Counted from the stretch's first letter, positions 54,365 to 63,351 are shown. The stretch: DNA of 64,000 nt from Paludibacteraceae bacterium (GCA_017391525.1 JAFOYE010000020.1:51686-115685), one strand, 5' to 3'. The notes: generated from the letters alone by a model not told the origin. Translations and numbers: made by a program.

Positions 54365-56419
54365 TCACAGTACCTTACGCACGGCTCTTAGGATAGGTTC
54401 CACGCTCATCGGTTGTCCCACAGCGCCTATCATCCACGCGTTAGGCGTCAGTTTGCCTTGTTGATAGATACGGATGTATTCTTTGGCAAACTCAGCAGGC
54501 GAGCTGCACTTAGCCAAATGCTCCTCTAATTGGAATTGCACTAACTGACCAATAGGATATCCTGGCAGATACAATGCATAGCCTACCATATGCGAGTATA
54601 TGCCCAACAATGGGCAATCTTGTTCACCCAACAATGGTGCATAATACTTGTTCCACACATCGCCTGCTATACGCACGACGGCGTCTCTCAGTTCAGCAGC
54701 AGATGCTTGAGGATGATCGTACAACCACTGCCACATGGCCATATCCACCAGACTCACACCCATAATCTCGTACATACCCCAAATCATGTCCAACAACTCG
54801 TTGACCTCAGTGGCTGATTGCGCCTTGCTGCCGCGTTCTTTTGCTTGCTCATTTAGCAACTGCATATCGCGCTGTTGAAACAAAAACGCACTTGCCTCGG
54901 TGAAACCTGTATTAGGTATGCCCGCAAGCAGATAGTAATCCATATCATAGAGTGATATCACTTCTTCCACATTGTGTCCCATCTCGTGAACCGCAATATT
55001 ATACCCTTTGTAATCCATACCTTGTCCACCGATGCGTGTACGCAATCGTGCTGGCTGTTCTCGGCCCACACAAGGACGAGCATGGCCCGAACCGCGAGCA
55101 GCTTCTACCACGATGTGCGACTGAATCTCATGGGCCTTATCGGCATCAAAACCTAGATCCATCAACATTCGCGCAATATCCTGCTCATAGGCCAAAGCCG
55201 TAGGATATAGTTTTTGTGTTTGTGCAGTCAAGTCATCCTCTGACACACCGCTACGGCTCTTGAAACCATCGTACCATATATCATATGGGCGCAAGTCACG
55301 ACCCAAACGTTCACGAATAATAGCCGCCACCGCTTTGATCTCATCCGACTGTAACAAGGTGGTGAACAGTCGCTCTATCTCCTCTTGAGTGATCTCTAGA
55401 TCGTCGTTGAAGGTTCGCAACACATGACTAGGAGCATCGGCACGGTAGGCATCCACCTGCTGCATCGCGTGGAAAATGTTCAATATATGTTGATAGCGAG
55501 TATCAGGTTCACGGCCACGCTCCACCACTACTCCACTCTCACGCTCTTGAACCTCATTGGAATATGGTTTCCAGCAATAGTCCTCATTGTTCACCACACA
55601 CTCAGGTATATCCTGGTGAATAATGCGCAACATGATCTGGTAGATCATCTCTTGTTTCTCACGCGCATTTGGCACTTGTGCGTAGTTCGATTTGAGTTCG
55701 TCGCGCAAGTTCCAATGCGACAGCAGCGCCATCGGTTCGTTCCATAGTGCTTGTCCATCCTCATTGCGCACGCAGTGCATCATCACGTTGTAACCAGAGA
55801 TATAGTTTTCCGCTTGGTTCATAGCTTGCGCACTATGGGCGTAGACGCTACCTGGGATACGGGTGTTGAACACCTCACCCATTCTGGCGTATGCCCATTC
55901 GAGACGAGTCCACTGTTGACCCAGCGTGTTTTTCTCGTCCAAGGTGTATGCAGGGAAATTCAGCACACAGATATGCGCTATCTTGTTGGCGAACATATCT
56001 TCCGCAAAATGCGCCATAGGACTATATCCGCTGATGATCCAGTCCACCATAGTTGGTTCGCCCTTACCCAGCAACACGGTAGGTTCTTGCAGGGTATTAT
56101 TGAGCATATCCGCACTCTGCGCACACTGTTCCAAGATATAGGATAATCGGTCAAAGAGCAACTTCTTGCCTTCTGCATCGGCTATATACTGCGTGGCTAC
56201 TAGATCCACAAATTCTTCCTCATGACCATCTGCTTCTAGCCACAGCGCAGCCAATTGTCGCACGCCACGCTCAGCCAATGCCATATCGGCTTGGGGATGA
56301 GTTTGAGCCAAAGCGCTAAGCGCTTGTTGTATAGTCGATTCACCGATCATAGAGTTTGTTGCCTGGGTTGGATGGACCATCATAATTACGATGCTCGCAA
56401 TGATTGCTATTCTTCTCAT
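54365..56419 (-). CDS. Secreted gluzincin-type zinc metallopeptidase
   Basis: 684 residues with a signal peptide (to about TQA). Zinc motif HEMGH in YNIAVHEMGHNVEEV, followed 20-30 residues later by GFTEASAFLF, giving a likely third ligand Glu as in gluzincins (M2/M3/M32-like). The long N-terminal half is helical. The specific family is uncertain; it is not a classical M3 oligopeptidase. Downstream of it are repeat B and the cassette; upstream is a metallophosphoesterase gene. Confidence 0.8.
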   Translation of the reverse strand: MRRIAIIASIVIMMVHPTQATNSMIGESTIQQALSALAQTHPQADMALAERGVRQLAALWLEADGHEEEFVDLVATQYIADAEGKKLLFDRLSYILEQCAQSADMLNNTLQEPTVLLGKGEPTMVDWIISGYSPMAHFAEDMFANKIAHICVLNFPAYTLDEKNTLGQQWTRLEWAYARMGEVFNTRIPGSVYAHSAQAMNQAENYISGYNVMMHCVRNEDGQALWNEPMALLSHWNLRDELKSNYAQVPNAREKQEMIYQIMLRIIHQDIPECVVNNEDYCWKPYSNEVQERESGVVVERGREPDTRYQHILNIFHAMQQVDAYRADAPSHVLRTFNDDLEITQEEIERLFTTLLQSDEIKAVAAIIRERLGRDLRPYDIWYDGFKSRSGVSEDDLTAQTQKLYPTALAYEQDIARMLMDLGFDADKAHEIQSHIVVEAARGSGHARPCVGREQPARLRTRIGGQGMDYKGYNIAVHEMGHNVEEVISLYDMDYYLLAGIPNTGFTEASAFLFQQRDMQLLNEQAKERGSKAQSATEVNELLDMIWGMYEIMGVSLVDMAMWQWLYDHPQASAAELRDAVVRIAGDVWNKYYAPLLGEQDCPLLGIYSHMVGYALYLPGYPIGQLVQFQLEEHLAKCSSPAEFAKEYIRIYQQGKLTPNAWMIGAVGQPMSVEPILRAVRKVL

Positions 56420-56459
56420 AGGTTTAACGTGTTGGGTTGAAGTATTCCCTGTCCTGTGC

Positions 56460-57347
56460 TTACTTGACTACTATAGGAACAAAGTCAAATGTGATTTTCT
56501 CACCCACTGTTGCAACCATATAGTGAGGTTTCTTGTCCTCATCGGTCATCGAATCCACGATGATGCAAGTCATATCTTTGTATTGAGTTACCTCGCGTGA
56601 GTGATCGTGTCCGGTCCATAGCATATCTACGCCATGTGATTGAAAGAGATTGAGCAACGCATATGTTTCTTCAATGGAGAAGTTCGTAGCCACTCCTTGT
56701 GAGCTATCTCGCATAAAGAAATGGGTGTGTGTACATCCTACTATATGGCGGAAGTTTTCACCTTCTGCCCACTCAAGTGTCTCCTCGAGCCATTTGAGTT
56801 GTTTGCTACCCACGGTACCATCCGCAGAGTCAAACATGATATACAGATCGCGTTGACCTTGTGGGGTTTCTACGATAAAGTAGTAGGTACTGGTCTTGAA
56901 TGTTTCTAAGAACGCAGGCCACTGGCTAAAACATATATCGTGGTTACCTGCCACTACCATCATCGTATCTTTCTTCAATGGGTTCTTAGGCATTGCTTCA
57001 AAAGCTTTATGCACATCTTGGAAGTGGTTTTGAGCATCCACCACGTCACCCAAGTGGACTGCTACGGGGCATGACATATCTTGGCGATAAGCATCCACAA
57101 AAGATCCCCAGCGGCTCATATCGGTGGTGATATGTGTATCGGTGCATACATAGACGCGGTAGTTCTCATCTGCGGCACGAAGGGTCACGAATGGGTGGGT
57201 TGCATTGTATTTTTCCGAATCGGCCAAGCGTTGGTCAATACGTGGAGAGGTACCGGATATGTTTCCTACCAAATCCAAACGAGCATCAGGACCACAAGCC
57301 GCCATTGCTAGGAGTGCAATAAAAAGAATATTTCTAAAGGTTTTCAT
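56460..57347 (-). CDS. Calcineurin-like metallophosphoesterase lipoprotein
   Basis: 295 residues from ATG at 57347. Lipobox MAAC around residues 15-18. Metal motifs are complete: VCTDTHI (D-x-H), HLGDVVDAQ (GD), VVAGNHDICF (GNHD), GCTHTHFFM and TGHDHSREV (GHxH). Substrate unknown; the lipoprotein signal suggests the periplasmic face. Separated from the peptidase gene by 40 bp. Confidence 0.9.
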   Translation of the reverse strand: MKTFRNILFIALLAMAACGPDARLDLVGNISGTSPRIDQRLADSEKYNATHPFVTLRAADENYRVYVCTDTHITTDMSRWGSFVDAYRQDMSCPVAVHLGDVVDAQNHFQDVHKAFEAMPKNPLKKDTMMVVAGNHDICFSQWPAFLETFKTSTYYFIVETPQGQRDLYIMFDSADGTVGSKQLKWLEETLEWAEGENFRHIVGCTHTHFFMRDSSQGVATNFSIEETYALLNLFQSHGVDMLWTGHDHSREVTQYKDMTCIIVDSMTDEDKKPHYMVATVGEKITFDFVPIVVK

Positions 57348-57348
57348 A

Positions 57349-57385
57349 ACTTTCAACTCTTAACTTTCAACTCTTAACTCTCAAC
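57349..57385. repeat. Intergenic AACTTTCAAC-class repeat
   Basis: Three tandem words of AACTTTCAACTCTT type between two genes, same class as 50403-50457. Confidence 0.55.
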
Positions 57386-58095
57386 TAAAATCTATACTCT
57401 GCGCCTACGCCTACTTCCGCAGCAAAGTAATGCGCATTCATATGGAACATACCTGCGTTCTTGTATTTGCCGGCTAGATGCAGACGCCAGTGCTCATCCA
57501 CATCAAACCATCCTCTGACATAGAGCATAGGGCTCCAAGGGCGTTCCACCATATAGTCATCCACATTAGAGATAGCGGCTGCTATGTTCCAGCGTGAAGT
57601 TTGTGGACGAACGAAAGCCTCTATACGGTAGAGCAACTTGAATGGCTCAACCACTGTTCCGTTGTCGCTATTTCTCTCATAAGGCATAGGTATGATCACG
57701 CGTGAGAGCAGACCCAACTGTACGCTCACGTATTGCATACGATAACCCAATGATAGGGCGTGAGCCAGTTCTGTCACCTGATCGCGCACCACCATATTGG
57801 CCAATAGCCGATCTTCCAAAAACAATTCGCCGACAGGCAATGCAAACTTAGGACGCAATTGTACACCTAGGGTGTAGAAGTTGGCGGTACTCGCACGTAA
57901 ATCTGCATCCATTTCAAAATGCTGATTGATTGGCATAAACGCACCTATATCAAAGTTCGCGTGTGAACTATAAATCAGATTATGGCCATAGCCTGCACGA
58001 AGCGTGAGACTATATTTAGGGTTGTCTAGCGACTGACCACAGACAACACCTGAAAGGCATAGAGCCAAAAGGATTAAAGACTTTTTCATTCTCAT
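57385..58095 (-). CDS. Predicted outer-membrane beta-barrel protein
   Basis: 236 residues from ATG at 58095 (a further ATG at 58089 is possible). Signal peptide ends near VVCGQ. Mature part alternates hydrophobic and polar residues in ~9-residue strands (YSLTLRAGYGHNLIYS, YTLGVQLRPKFALPV, YFAAEVGVGAEYRF) and ends in a terminal aromatic, as small OmpW/OmpA-like barrels do. Family not recognised. Its promoter belongs to a duplicated upstream element. Confidence 0.8.
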   Translation of the reverse strand: MRMKKSLILLALCLSGVVCGQSLDNPKYSLTLRAGYGHNLIYSSHANFDIGAFMPINQHFEMDADLRASTANFYTLGVQLRPKFALPVGELFLEDRLLANMVVRDQVTELAHALSLGYRMQYVSVQLGLLSRVIIPMPYERNSDNGTVVEPFKLLYRIEAFVRPQTSRWNIAAAISNVDDYMVERPWSPMLYVRGWFDVDEHWRLHLAGKYKNAGMFHMNAHYFAAEVGVGAEYRF

Positions 58096-58108
58096 TAACA
58101 ATTTCCTG

Positions 58109-58139
58109 CAAAGGTACGACAAAAAATGCACATATACAA
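58109..58139 (-). promoter_or_regulatory. Promoter of the outer-membrane protein gene
   Basis: Reverse-strand TACCTTTG (58116-58109), spacer 20 nt, TTG (58139-58137). It is the first segment of the 246-bp repeat; the second copy has TACCTTCG and is probably inactive. Confidence 0.72.
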
Positions 58140-58602
58140 GCGAAGCGAGAAAATATTATAAGAAAAAAAATAGATTTATCTATTTGTACTGATATTATCT
58201 CACTACGGGAGCTTGCTCATGATAGTGAGAATGATAGCAAGTACAAGCAGGCGTAGCCAATTTTCTTATAATATTTTTGAGCGTGCTGTAATATGGGCTG
58301 CATGATGCGAAAGTAGCTACGAGGGAATTGGTAGTTACTACCAAGGCAGATGTTCGAAGGTACGACAAAAAATGCACATATACAAGCAAAGCGAGAAAAT
58401 ATTATAAGAAAAAAATAGATTTTATCTATTTGTACTGATATTATCTCACTACGGGAGCTTGCTCATGATAGTGAGAATAATAGCAAGTACAAGCAGGCGT
58501 AGCCAATTTTCTTATAAGATTTTTGAGCGTGCTGTAATATGGGCTGCATTGAGCGAACGTAGCTACGAGGTGGGCGAGCATAGCGAGCTCGGTGCCCTCG
58601 AA
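58111..58602. repeat. Two tandem copies of a 246-bp element with a nested hairpin
   Basis: Copy 1 is 58111-58356, copy 2 58357-58602, and a decayed third start lies near 58603-58640. Each copy holds an outer inverted repeat (arms of 17 bp; copy 1 at about 58150-58166 and 58260-58276), a middle pair (TTGTACT / AGTACAA), an inner pair (TCTCACTA / TAGTGAGA) and a GAGCTTGCTC tip. Short reading frames inside (58195-58389 and 58441-58671, minus) share a near-identical peptide only because of the duplication. They fill the 58096-58718 gap; no other gene is visible there. Confidence 0.88.
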
Positions 58603-58658
58603 GTTACAACCAAAAATGCAAATGCACAAGTATAGCAAGCAATTATTTATGAAAAAAC

Positions 58659-58689
58659 TTGCGCGTTTCAAAAATCATTATTATCTTTG
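58659..58689 (+). promoter_or_regulatory. Promoter of the FISUMP-like gene
   Basis: TTG (58659-58661) and TATCTTTG (58682-58689), spacer 20 nt. It excludes an in-frame TTG at 58659 as the start codon. Confidence 0.72.
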
Positions 58690-58718
58690 CAGTCCATTAC
58701 ATAAATACACTATATATT

Positions 58719-59891
58719 ATGAAACGCATTCAATTCTACTTGTTAAGCACATTCTTGCTCCTGCTTATCGCTACACCATCTATGGCTCAGTCTACATCGG
58801 CATGCCTAGACAGTCTGCAACGCATAGAGAATAAACTACTCGAACAGAGCAATCAATACCTATCGCAACAAGATAGCATCTACCGTGTCATCGGACAATG
58901 CAAGACGGATCAAGAGAGAAAGGTACAACACGAAGTGCTTAAGAAGGTTGAAAGCAAACTGCACAACAATGCCAAGCAAATTGATAAAGTACGTCACGAT
59001 CAGGAAGTCGAACGTGCACGCCTAGAGCATATCGAACGCGAAGCTAAGCTAGCTGCGAAACAAGCCAAAGTACAAGCTATCAGTCCCGTTCCCCTCAAAG
59101 GCGAACTCAACGGCCATTCATGGGTGGACCTAGGCCTGCCATCAGGAACCAAATGGGCGACCTATAATGTCGGAACCAAAGAGATCCATGGAGTGGGTAC
59201 ACGCATCGCTTGGGGCGAGATAGCGACCAAGAAGACTTTCTCGCCTAAGACCTATACGCTCAATGATGTAGAGTTATCCTCTTATGCAGGCGACCCTAAA
59301 CATGACCTTGCTACTGCCAAATGGGGCGAAGGATGGTATACGCCTACCAAAGAACAATGGGATGAACTAATCAAATATTGCGATTGGGATTATGTGATGA
59401 TCAACGGTATCAATGGTGTGATTTTCACCAGTAAAAAAACGTATAACTATATTTTCTTGCCTAGCACAGGTTATACCGATGACGAGACCTACAAACTCAT
59501 ATACACCACCTACAACTTGGCTTATTGGGGTTCTTCTTCCCATCGTGCTAGTGCGGCGTATGCGTATATAGCCAATTACGAGCAAGGTTATGTAGCCAGT
59601 ACCAATAGGTATATAGCCCATTGCGTGCGAGCAGTCTGTGGTGTATCTAGCGAGACGGCCAACGCAGTTCAAACGGCAATAGAGGTCGTTCAAACTATCT
59701 CGGATGTAAACCAAGGCACCACATCAACGGTTCAAGAGAGCACATCCAAGGACAAGAAGAAGAAAAAGGTCACCGTTCAGGATGTCACCAATACTATCAC
59801 CAACACGACTGAGAAAGCCAAAAAGGTCAAGAACACCATCCAAAAAACCACCAAGACCATCAACGCGATCAAGGGGTTGTTCGGACGATAG
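58719..59891 (+). CDS. Secreted coiled-coil protein with FISUMP-like domain
   Basis: 390 residues from ATG at 58719. Signal peptide ends near SMAQ. Residues ~30-120 form a coiled coil rich in Gln, Lys, Glu and Ala. Then GHSWVDLGLPSGTKWATYNVG and WGEGWYTPTKEQWDELIKYC, the hallmarks of the Fibrobacter succinogenes major paralogous domain found in many Bacteroidales. The C-terminus is Thr/Lys-rich and repetitive. Function unknown, probably surface or envelope. Confidence 0.8.
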   Translation: MKRIQFYLLSTFLLLLIATPSMAQSTSACLDSLQRIENKLLEQSNQYLSQQDSIYRVIGQCKTDQERKVQHEVLKKVESKLHNNAKQIDKVRHDQEVERARLEHIEREAKLAAKQAKVQAISPVPLKGELNGHSWVDLGLPSGTKWATYNVGTKEIHGVGTRIAWGEIATKKTFSPKTYTLNDVELSSYAGDPKHDLATAKWGEGWYTPTKEQWDELIKYCDWDYVMINGINGVIFTSKKTYNYIFLPSTGYTDDETYKLIYTTYNLAYWGSSSHRASAAYAYIANYEQGYVASTNRYIAHCVRAVCGVSSETANAVQTAIEVVQTISDVNQGTTSTVQESTSKDKKKKKVTVQDVTNTITNTTEKAKKVKNTIQKTTKTINAIKGLFGR

Positions 59892-59959
59892 GATTCTTAT
59901 CGGTGAATTTTACTACAAATTATTGCAATTTTGGTAGTGATTAAGGTAATTATACAACT

Positions 59960-60325
59960 ATGAAACGAATACTTACTATATTGACAAGTATCTGTGCCTT
60001 GGTGGGATGTAAGGCAGATGGATTTGAGTCGGTGGATGCAGAGCGCTTTGCGCAGATCATACAAGATACAACCGTCGTCCGACTCGACGTCAGAACAACT
60101 GCTGAATACCAGCAAGGACATATACCAGGAGCTATACTGATAGATGTGACACAAGGAAACTTCTTGGAAGAAGCAAAACAAAAACTACCCAAGGAACAGA
60201 CCATAGCACTATACTGCCGTTCAGGTAGAAGAAGCAAAAAAGCTGCGAATTTGCTAGTAGAAGAAGGATACAAAGTAGTGGAACTGAATGCAGGATTCAA
60301 CAGTTGGAATGGTGAAGTAGAATAG
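59960..60325 (+). CDS. Rhodanese-domain lipoprotein
   Basis: 121 residues. Lipobox LVGC at residues 14-17. Single rhodanese domain: VVRLDVRTTAEYQQGHIPGA, active-site loop CRSGRRSKKA with the catalytic Cys, and GYKVVELNAGFNSW. Sulfur transfer or phosphatase-like role in the periplasm. 68 bp after the FISUMP-like gene. Confidence 0.9.
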   Translation: MKRILTILTSICALVGCKADGFESVDAERFAQIIQDTTVVRLDVRTTAEYQQGHIPGAILIDVTQGNFLEEAKQKLPKEQTIALYCRSGRRSKKAANLLVEEGYKVVELNAGFNSWNGEVE

Positions 60326-60369
60326 GCTGTAGATCGCCTAAAGGGCGAACTAGGGTAATGGACAATATA

Positions 60370-60398
60370 CAAAAAGAGCCGCTCGGGCTCTTTTTGTG
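60370..60398. terminator. Terminator between the rhodanese and small T9SS cargo genes
   Basis: CAAAAAGAGCC (60370-60380) pairs with GGCTCTTTTTG (60386-60396) around a CGCTC-type loop. T-rich on the plus strand and A-rich on the left, so it may work in both directions. Confidence 0.82.
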
Positions 60399-60439
60399 TA
60401 CTATAAGTAGTAACCTACGTTTGCCACAAAAAGGAACTA

Positions 60440-60895
60440 CTATTTCTTGATAAAGCGCACTACTTGTGTGCCTACTTGGAGGAGGTAAGTACCATTAGTC
60501 AAGTTATTGACGTTCACTTGTGTACCCTCTTCTTGGATAAGCAGGCGACCTTGCAAGTCATAGACACGAAGTGCCTGTGCCTCAATACCCTGGATCATCA
60601 ACAAGCCCTTGGTTGGGTTAGGATAAACAAGGATAGTGTTGCTATTTGAATTCCCAATATCCGTAGTTGGGCCTGATACTGAGAAAGTGATTCTCTTGAT
60701 ATTAGAGAGCGCTTCTGTGGCGAGGAGGTTGCCCTCTTTGTCGAGCAGTACCAGGTTGTCACCTTCGTACACCCATTTGCCGATCACAGCTACATCCTTG
60801 ACCACTTCTGCACCAGAACGGTTCTCAACGACGATATTCAATGCCATCATTTGCATGCTGCAAACAAAAGCCAAAAAGAGAAAAAGTTTTTTCAT
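60440..60895 (-). CDS. Very small T9SS cargo protein (signal peptide, short module, sorting domain)
   Basis: 151 residues. Signal peptide to about MMA. Residues ~20-75 are a short beta-rich region (KWVYEGDNLVLLDKEGNLL, ALSNIKRITFSV). Residues ~85-151 are a type A C-terminal sorting domain: VYPNPTKGLLMIQG, LRVYDLQGRLLIQ, and a final GTYLLQVGTQVVRFIKK. There is no room for an enzymatic domain. Export by the T9SS at 30512-36288 is expected. Own promoter at 60947-60978. Confidence 0.88.
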   Translation of the reverse strand: MKKLFLFLAFVCSMQMMALNIVVENRSGAEVVKDVAVIGKWVYEGDNLVLLDKEGNLLATEALSNIKRITFSVSGPTTDIGNSNSNTILVYPNPTKGLLMIQGIEAQALRVYDLQGRLLIQEEGTQVNVNNLTNGTYLLQVGTQVVRFIKK

Positions 60896-60946
60896 TTTAT
60901 TGTGGTTTTTCCATTGATCCTACGCAAGGTAGAGATTATTTGGGCG

Positions 60947-60978
60947 CAAAATTACAAAAATATTTTCATATGTGCAAA
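60947..60978 (-). promoter_or_regulatory. Promoter of the small T9SS cargo gene
   Basis: Reverse-strand TAATTTTG (60954-60947), spacer 20 nt, TTTG (60978-60975). Confidence 0.72.
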
Positions 60979-61098
60979 TATAAAGGTAAGGAGTTTAAGG
61001 GTTAAACGGTGAATATCGGTGAATGACATCTCTTATTTATGTCTTTTATATATCTCCTAGCCCTAGCGGGCAGGTGTAATCGTTCGAGCGAATGCGAG

Positions 61099-61125
61099 AT
61101 AAGAATTAAGAATTATGAATTTTGA
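61099..61125. repeat. Intergenic AT-rich short repeat
   Basis: GATAAGAATTAAGAATTATG-type sequence, same class as 1362-1389, in the gap before the RhuM-Fic gene. Confidence 0.45.
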
Positions 61126-61129
61126 GTTA

Positions 61130-61153
61130 GTAATTCTGTCGAATTCGATAGAA
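61130..61153 (-). terminator. Palindrome downstream of the RhuM-Fic gene
   Basis: ATTCTGTCGAA / TTCGATAGAAT, 22 bp with one mismatched pair, 5 bp after the stop codon at 61158. No strong T-run follows, so it may be a processing site or a weak terminator. Confidence 0.45.
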
Positions 61154-61157
61154 TTAG

Positions 61158-62156
61158 TTAATTGCGTTGATTAATTAAGTTGACAACTACCTTTACCATC
61201 ACATCTTTCTCTTCTGTTTTGCTTTCCGCAATCATCAGCGTCAAAGCAACTAGCGTGCTATCTGCAATGCGTTTGCTACCATCGGAGTTGTAAAGTATTT
61301 TGTTGTTATTTAAGAACCACAAGAACAATGTGGCAGCTATGCGTTTGTTGCCATCGCTGAATGAGTGGTTTTTTGTTACCAGATATAGCAACATGGCGGC
61401 TTTTTCCTCTACGCTGGGATATAGCTCTTCGCCACCAAAAGTTTGGTAAATCTGCCCGATACTACTTTTGAAAGAATCATCTTTCTCATTCCCAAACAAT
61501 ACTGATGCACCAAACTTATCGCGTAAGCGCTGAATTTGCTCCATAGCATTTTCATAAGTGGCATGAAACGAGGCTACTTTAGTAGTTTGGTCAATGGTCA
61601 AGCGTTCGTAATCGTAGTTATCAAGCGTATCAAGTGCATAGGTATAATCGACTACGACGTCAAGAAGATCTTGTGTCTCGATAGTGTTTTCCTGTTCTCG
61701 GTGTTGTAGCGTTCGCCCAACTACTTGTACTAATTGGCGCAATTCGCTAATTTGCTCATGGCGCAAGCGTTCGTTGATAGCATAGCCCTTGATGAGATAC
61801 TGCTTCAATACACGGTTTGCCCATTGGCGGAATTGCACACCGCGTTGGCTTTTCACACGATAGCCTACGGAGATGATGACATCGAGGTTATAAATTGTTG
61901 CTTCAGTCTCTTGTATATACCCCTCTCTACGACCATATTTCTTGGGTAGTGCAAATTTTGCACATACCAAGGATTCGTCCAATTCTCCTTCCTTGAATAC
62001 ATTGCGGATGTGCCTTGAGATAACTGTTCTGTCTTTTTGGAAAAGATCCGCCATCTGTGCTTGGGTTAGCCATACTGTTTCATTCTCCAAACGTACATCA
62101 ATTTGTGTTTGGTCATCGTCAGTTTGATAAATAATGATTTGATTGTTGTTGTCCAT
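61158..62156 (-). CDS. RhuM-family protein with Fic/DOC C-terminal domain
   Basis: 332 residues. Residues ~1-150 are a RhuM domain with a helix-turn-helix (VWLTQAQMADLFQKDRTVIS) and the conserved IYNLDVIISVGYRVKSQRG and RQWANRVLKQYLIKGYA. Residues ~160-332 are a Fic-type domain with HSFSDGNKR at 264-272. The usual Pro of HPFxxGNxR is replaced by Ser, but the catalytic His264 and the Asp-Gly-Asn-Lys-Arg core remain. Fic enzymes usually transfer AMP or other nucleotide moieties to proteins. It is downstream of a second RhuM gene on the same strand and has its own promoter segment. Confidence 0.9.
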   Translation of the reverse strand: MDNNNQIIIYQTDDDQTQIDVRLENETVWLTQAQMADLFQKDRTVISRHIRNVFKEGELDESLVCAKFALPKKYGRREGYIQETEATIYNLDVIISVGYRVKSQRGVQFRQWANRVLKQYLIKGYAINERLRHEQISELRQLVQVVGRTLQHREQENTIETQDLLDVVVDYTYALDTLDNYDYERLTIDQTTKVASFHATYENAMEQIQRLRDKFGASVLFGNEKDDSFKSSIGQIYQTFGGEELYPSVEEKAAMLLYLVTKNHSFSDGNKRIAATLFLWFLNNNKILYNSDGSKRIADSTLVALTLMIAESKTEEKDVMVKVVVNLINQRN

Positions 62157-62179
62157 AATTTTGCTTGATTTTTAATTTT

Positions 62180-62233
62180 GCTGCAAAATTACTATATCAA
62201 ACTGCTAAAACTTGTCAGTATATCAAAGAAAAT
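62180..62233 (-). promoter_or_regulatory. Promoter and paired 9-bp repeat of the RhuM-Fic gene
   Basis: Reverse-strand -7 box TAATTTTG (62191-62184), no good TTG 20 nt before. On the plus strand TATATCAAA occurs at 62193-62201 and 62219-62227, 26 nt apart. 51 of 54 positions agree with 63352-63405. Confidence 0.7.
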
Positions 62234-62429
62234 TACAAAAAATGCATTTTTTTATTTTTTCGAGTAATGCGGGGTGAAGTATGTTTAGCTTGCTCCTTTT
62301 GCTTGATTTTGCATTGTGATTTACGAAAAAAGGAGCAAGCTATATATAGACAGAAAGGAAAAGGAGATAGATAGAAAAGATTCTCGGGGCAAAGATAGTG
62401 TGTGCTTGTCCACGATGTATGTACAAGCT

Positions 62430-63293
62430 TTATATTTTGTTAAGGAGTTCGCTTGTGGGCATCTCCATGCGGTTGAAGGCGAACCACTTCTTGCCGAGGT
62501 CCTTGATGCTGGCACCAAGGTGATAGACAGTATCGTCGATGCAAAGGAAGCGGTCGTGAGAGCGGTCGAACTCTATGACACTTATTGGAGGATATTGCGC
62601 ATTGTGTTTTTGGATATCCAGTTGCAGTTGTGCGGTTGGCTTTTTGGTATAGATGGTAGCCGCCACTTTGTCTGCTCGTTTGGATAGTATGGTTAGCACG
62701 CTATCATCAATGTAGTTGTCGATGAGGATGATGCGTGTGGTGGCTTCGCGTATACGGTCGTTGATGAAGGTGTAGGCATCGAAGATTTGCCCATCGTAGA
62801 AGATACCTTGGTGGGGAGGTCGGCTTGTACGGACGAAGAAGTCGATTTTTTGTTCTACATTTTCAATGCGTTGTTCATGTGCTCGCAAGCGTTTGTCAAA
62901 GTATTCTTCTACATATACAATTCGCTGATTAACAGCATAACCACGAAGCATATAGTCTTTTAGTACTTCAGAAGCCCAAATACGAAATGCGGTGCCTTGT
63001 TGAGATTTTACACGGTATCCTACTGAAATGATTACATTTAAGTTGTAGAACTCCACATCACGAATAACTTGTCTATTTCCTTCTGTTTGAACTGTTGCAT
63101 TTTTTGCAACACTTCCCTCGTAAGTCAACTCTCTCTCTTGAAAGATAGCCTTGATATGTCGTGAAATAACGGATTTGTCTCGTCCGAATAAACTCGCCAT
63201 TTGATTTAAAGTTAGCCATACTGTTTCATTTTCTAGTTTTACTTCCAAAGACATTTGCTCATTTGGTTGGTACAATACAATTTCGTTTGCCAT
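62430..63293 (-). CDS. RhuM-family protein with phospholipase-D-like C-terminal domain
   Basis: 287 residues. Residues ~1-125 are a RhuM domain with helix-turn-helix (VWLTLNQMASLFGRDKSVIS) and FYNLNVIISVGYRVKSQQG, close to the N-terminus of the neighbouring RhuM-Fic protein. A short helical linker (EEYFDKRLRAHEQRIENVE) follows. Residues ~160-287 carry IILIDNYIDDSVL and HDRFLCIDDTVYHLGASIK, similar to a single HKD-like (phospholipase D/nuclease) half domain with His246 and Asp253. Such proteins may cut or bind nucleic acid as dimers. The 273-bp gap to the RhuM-Fic start holds only the shared promoter segment. Confidence 0.88.
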   Translation of the reverse strand: MANEIVLYQPNEQMSLEVKLENETVWLTLNQMASLFGRDKSVISRHIKAIFQERELTYEGSVAKNATVQTEGNRQVIRDVEFYNLNVIISVGYRVKSQQGTAFRIWASEVLKDYMLRGYAVNQRIVYVEEYFDKRLRAHEQRIENVEQKIDFFVRTSRPPHQGIFYDGQIFDAYTFINDRIREATTRIILIDNYIDDSVLTILSKRADKVAATIYTKKPTAQLQLDIQKHNAQYPPISVIEFDRSHDRFLCIDDTVYHLGASIKDLGKKWFAFNRMEMPTSELLNKI

Positions 63294-63351
63294 AATTTTG
63301 CATTTTTTTGAAATTATCGTTTGAGTATTTTTAATACGAAATAAGAATTAC

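Noticed and set aside
58195-58671. Two minus-strand short frames sharing a ~40-residue Cys-containing peptide
   Set aside because: They coincide with the duplicated 246-bp element; differences between copies are mostly amino-acid changing, so no sign of selection on a peptide.
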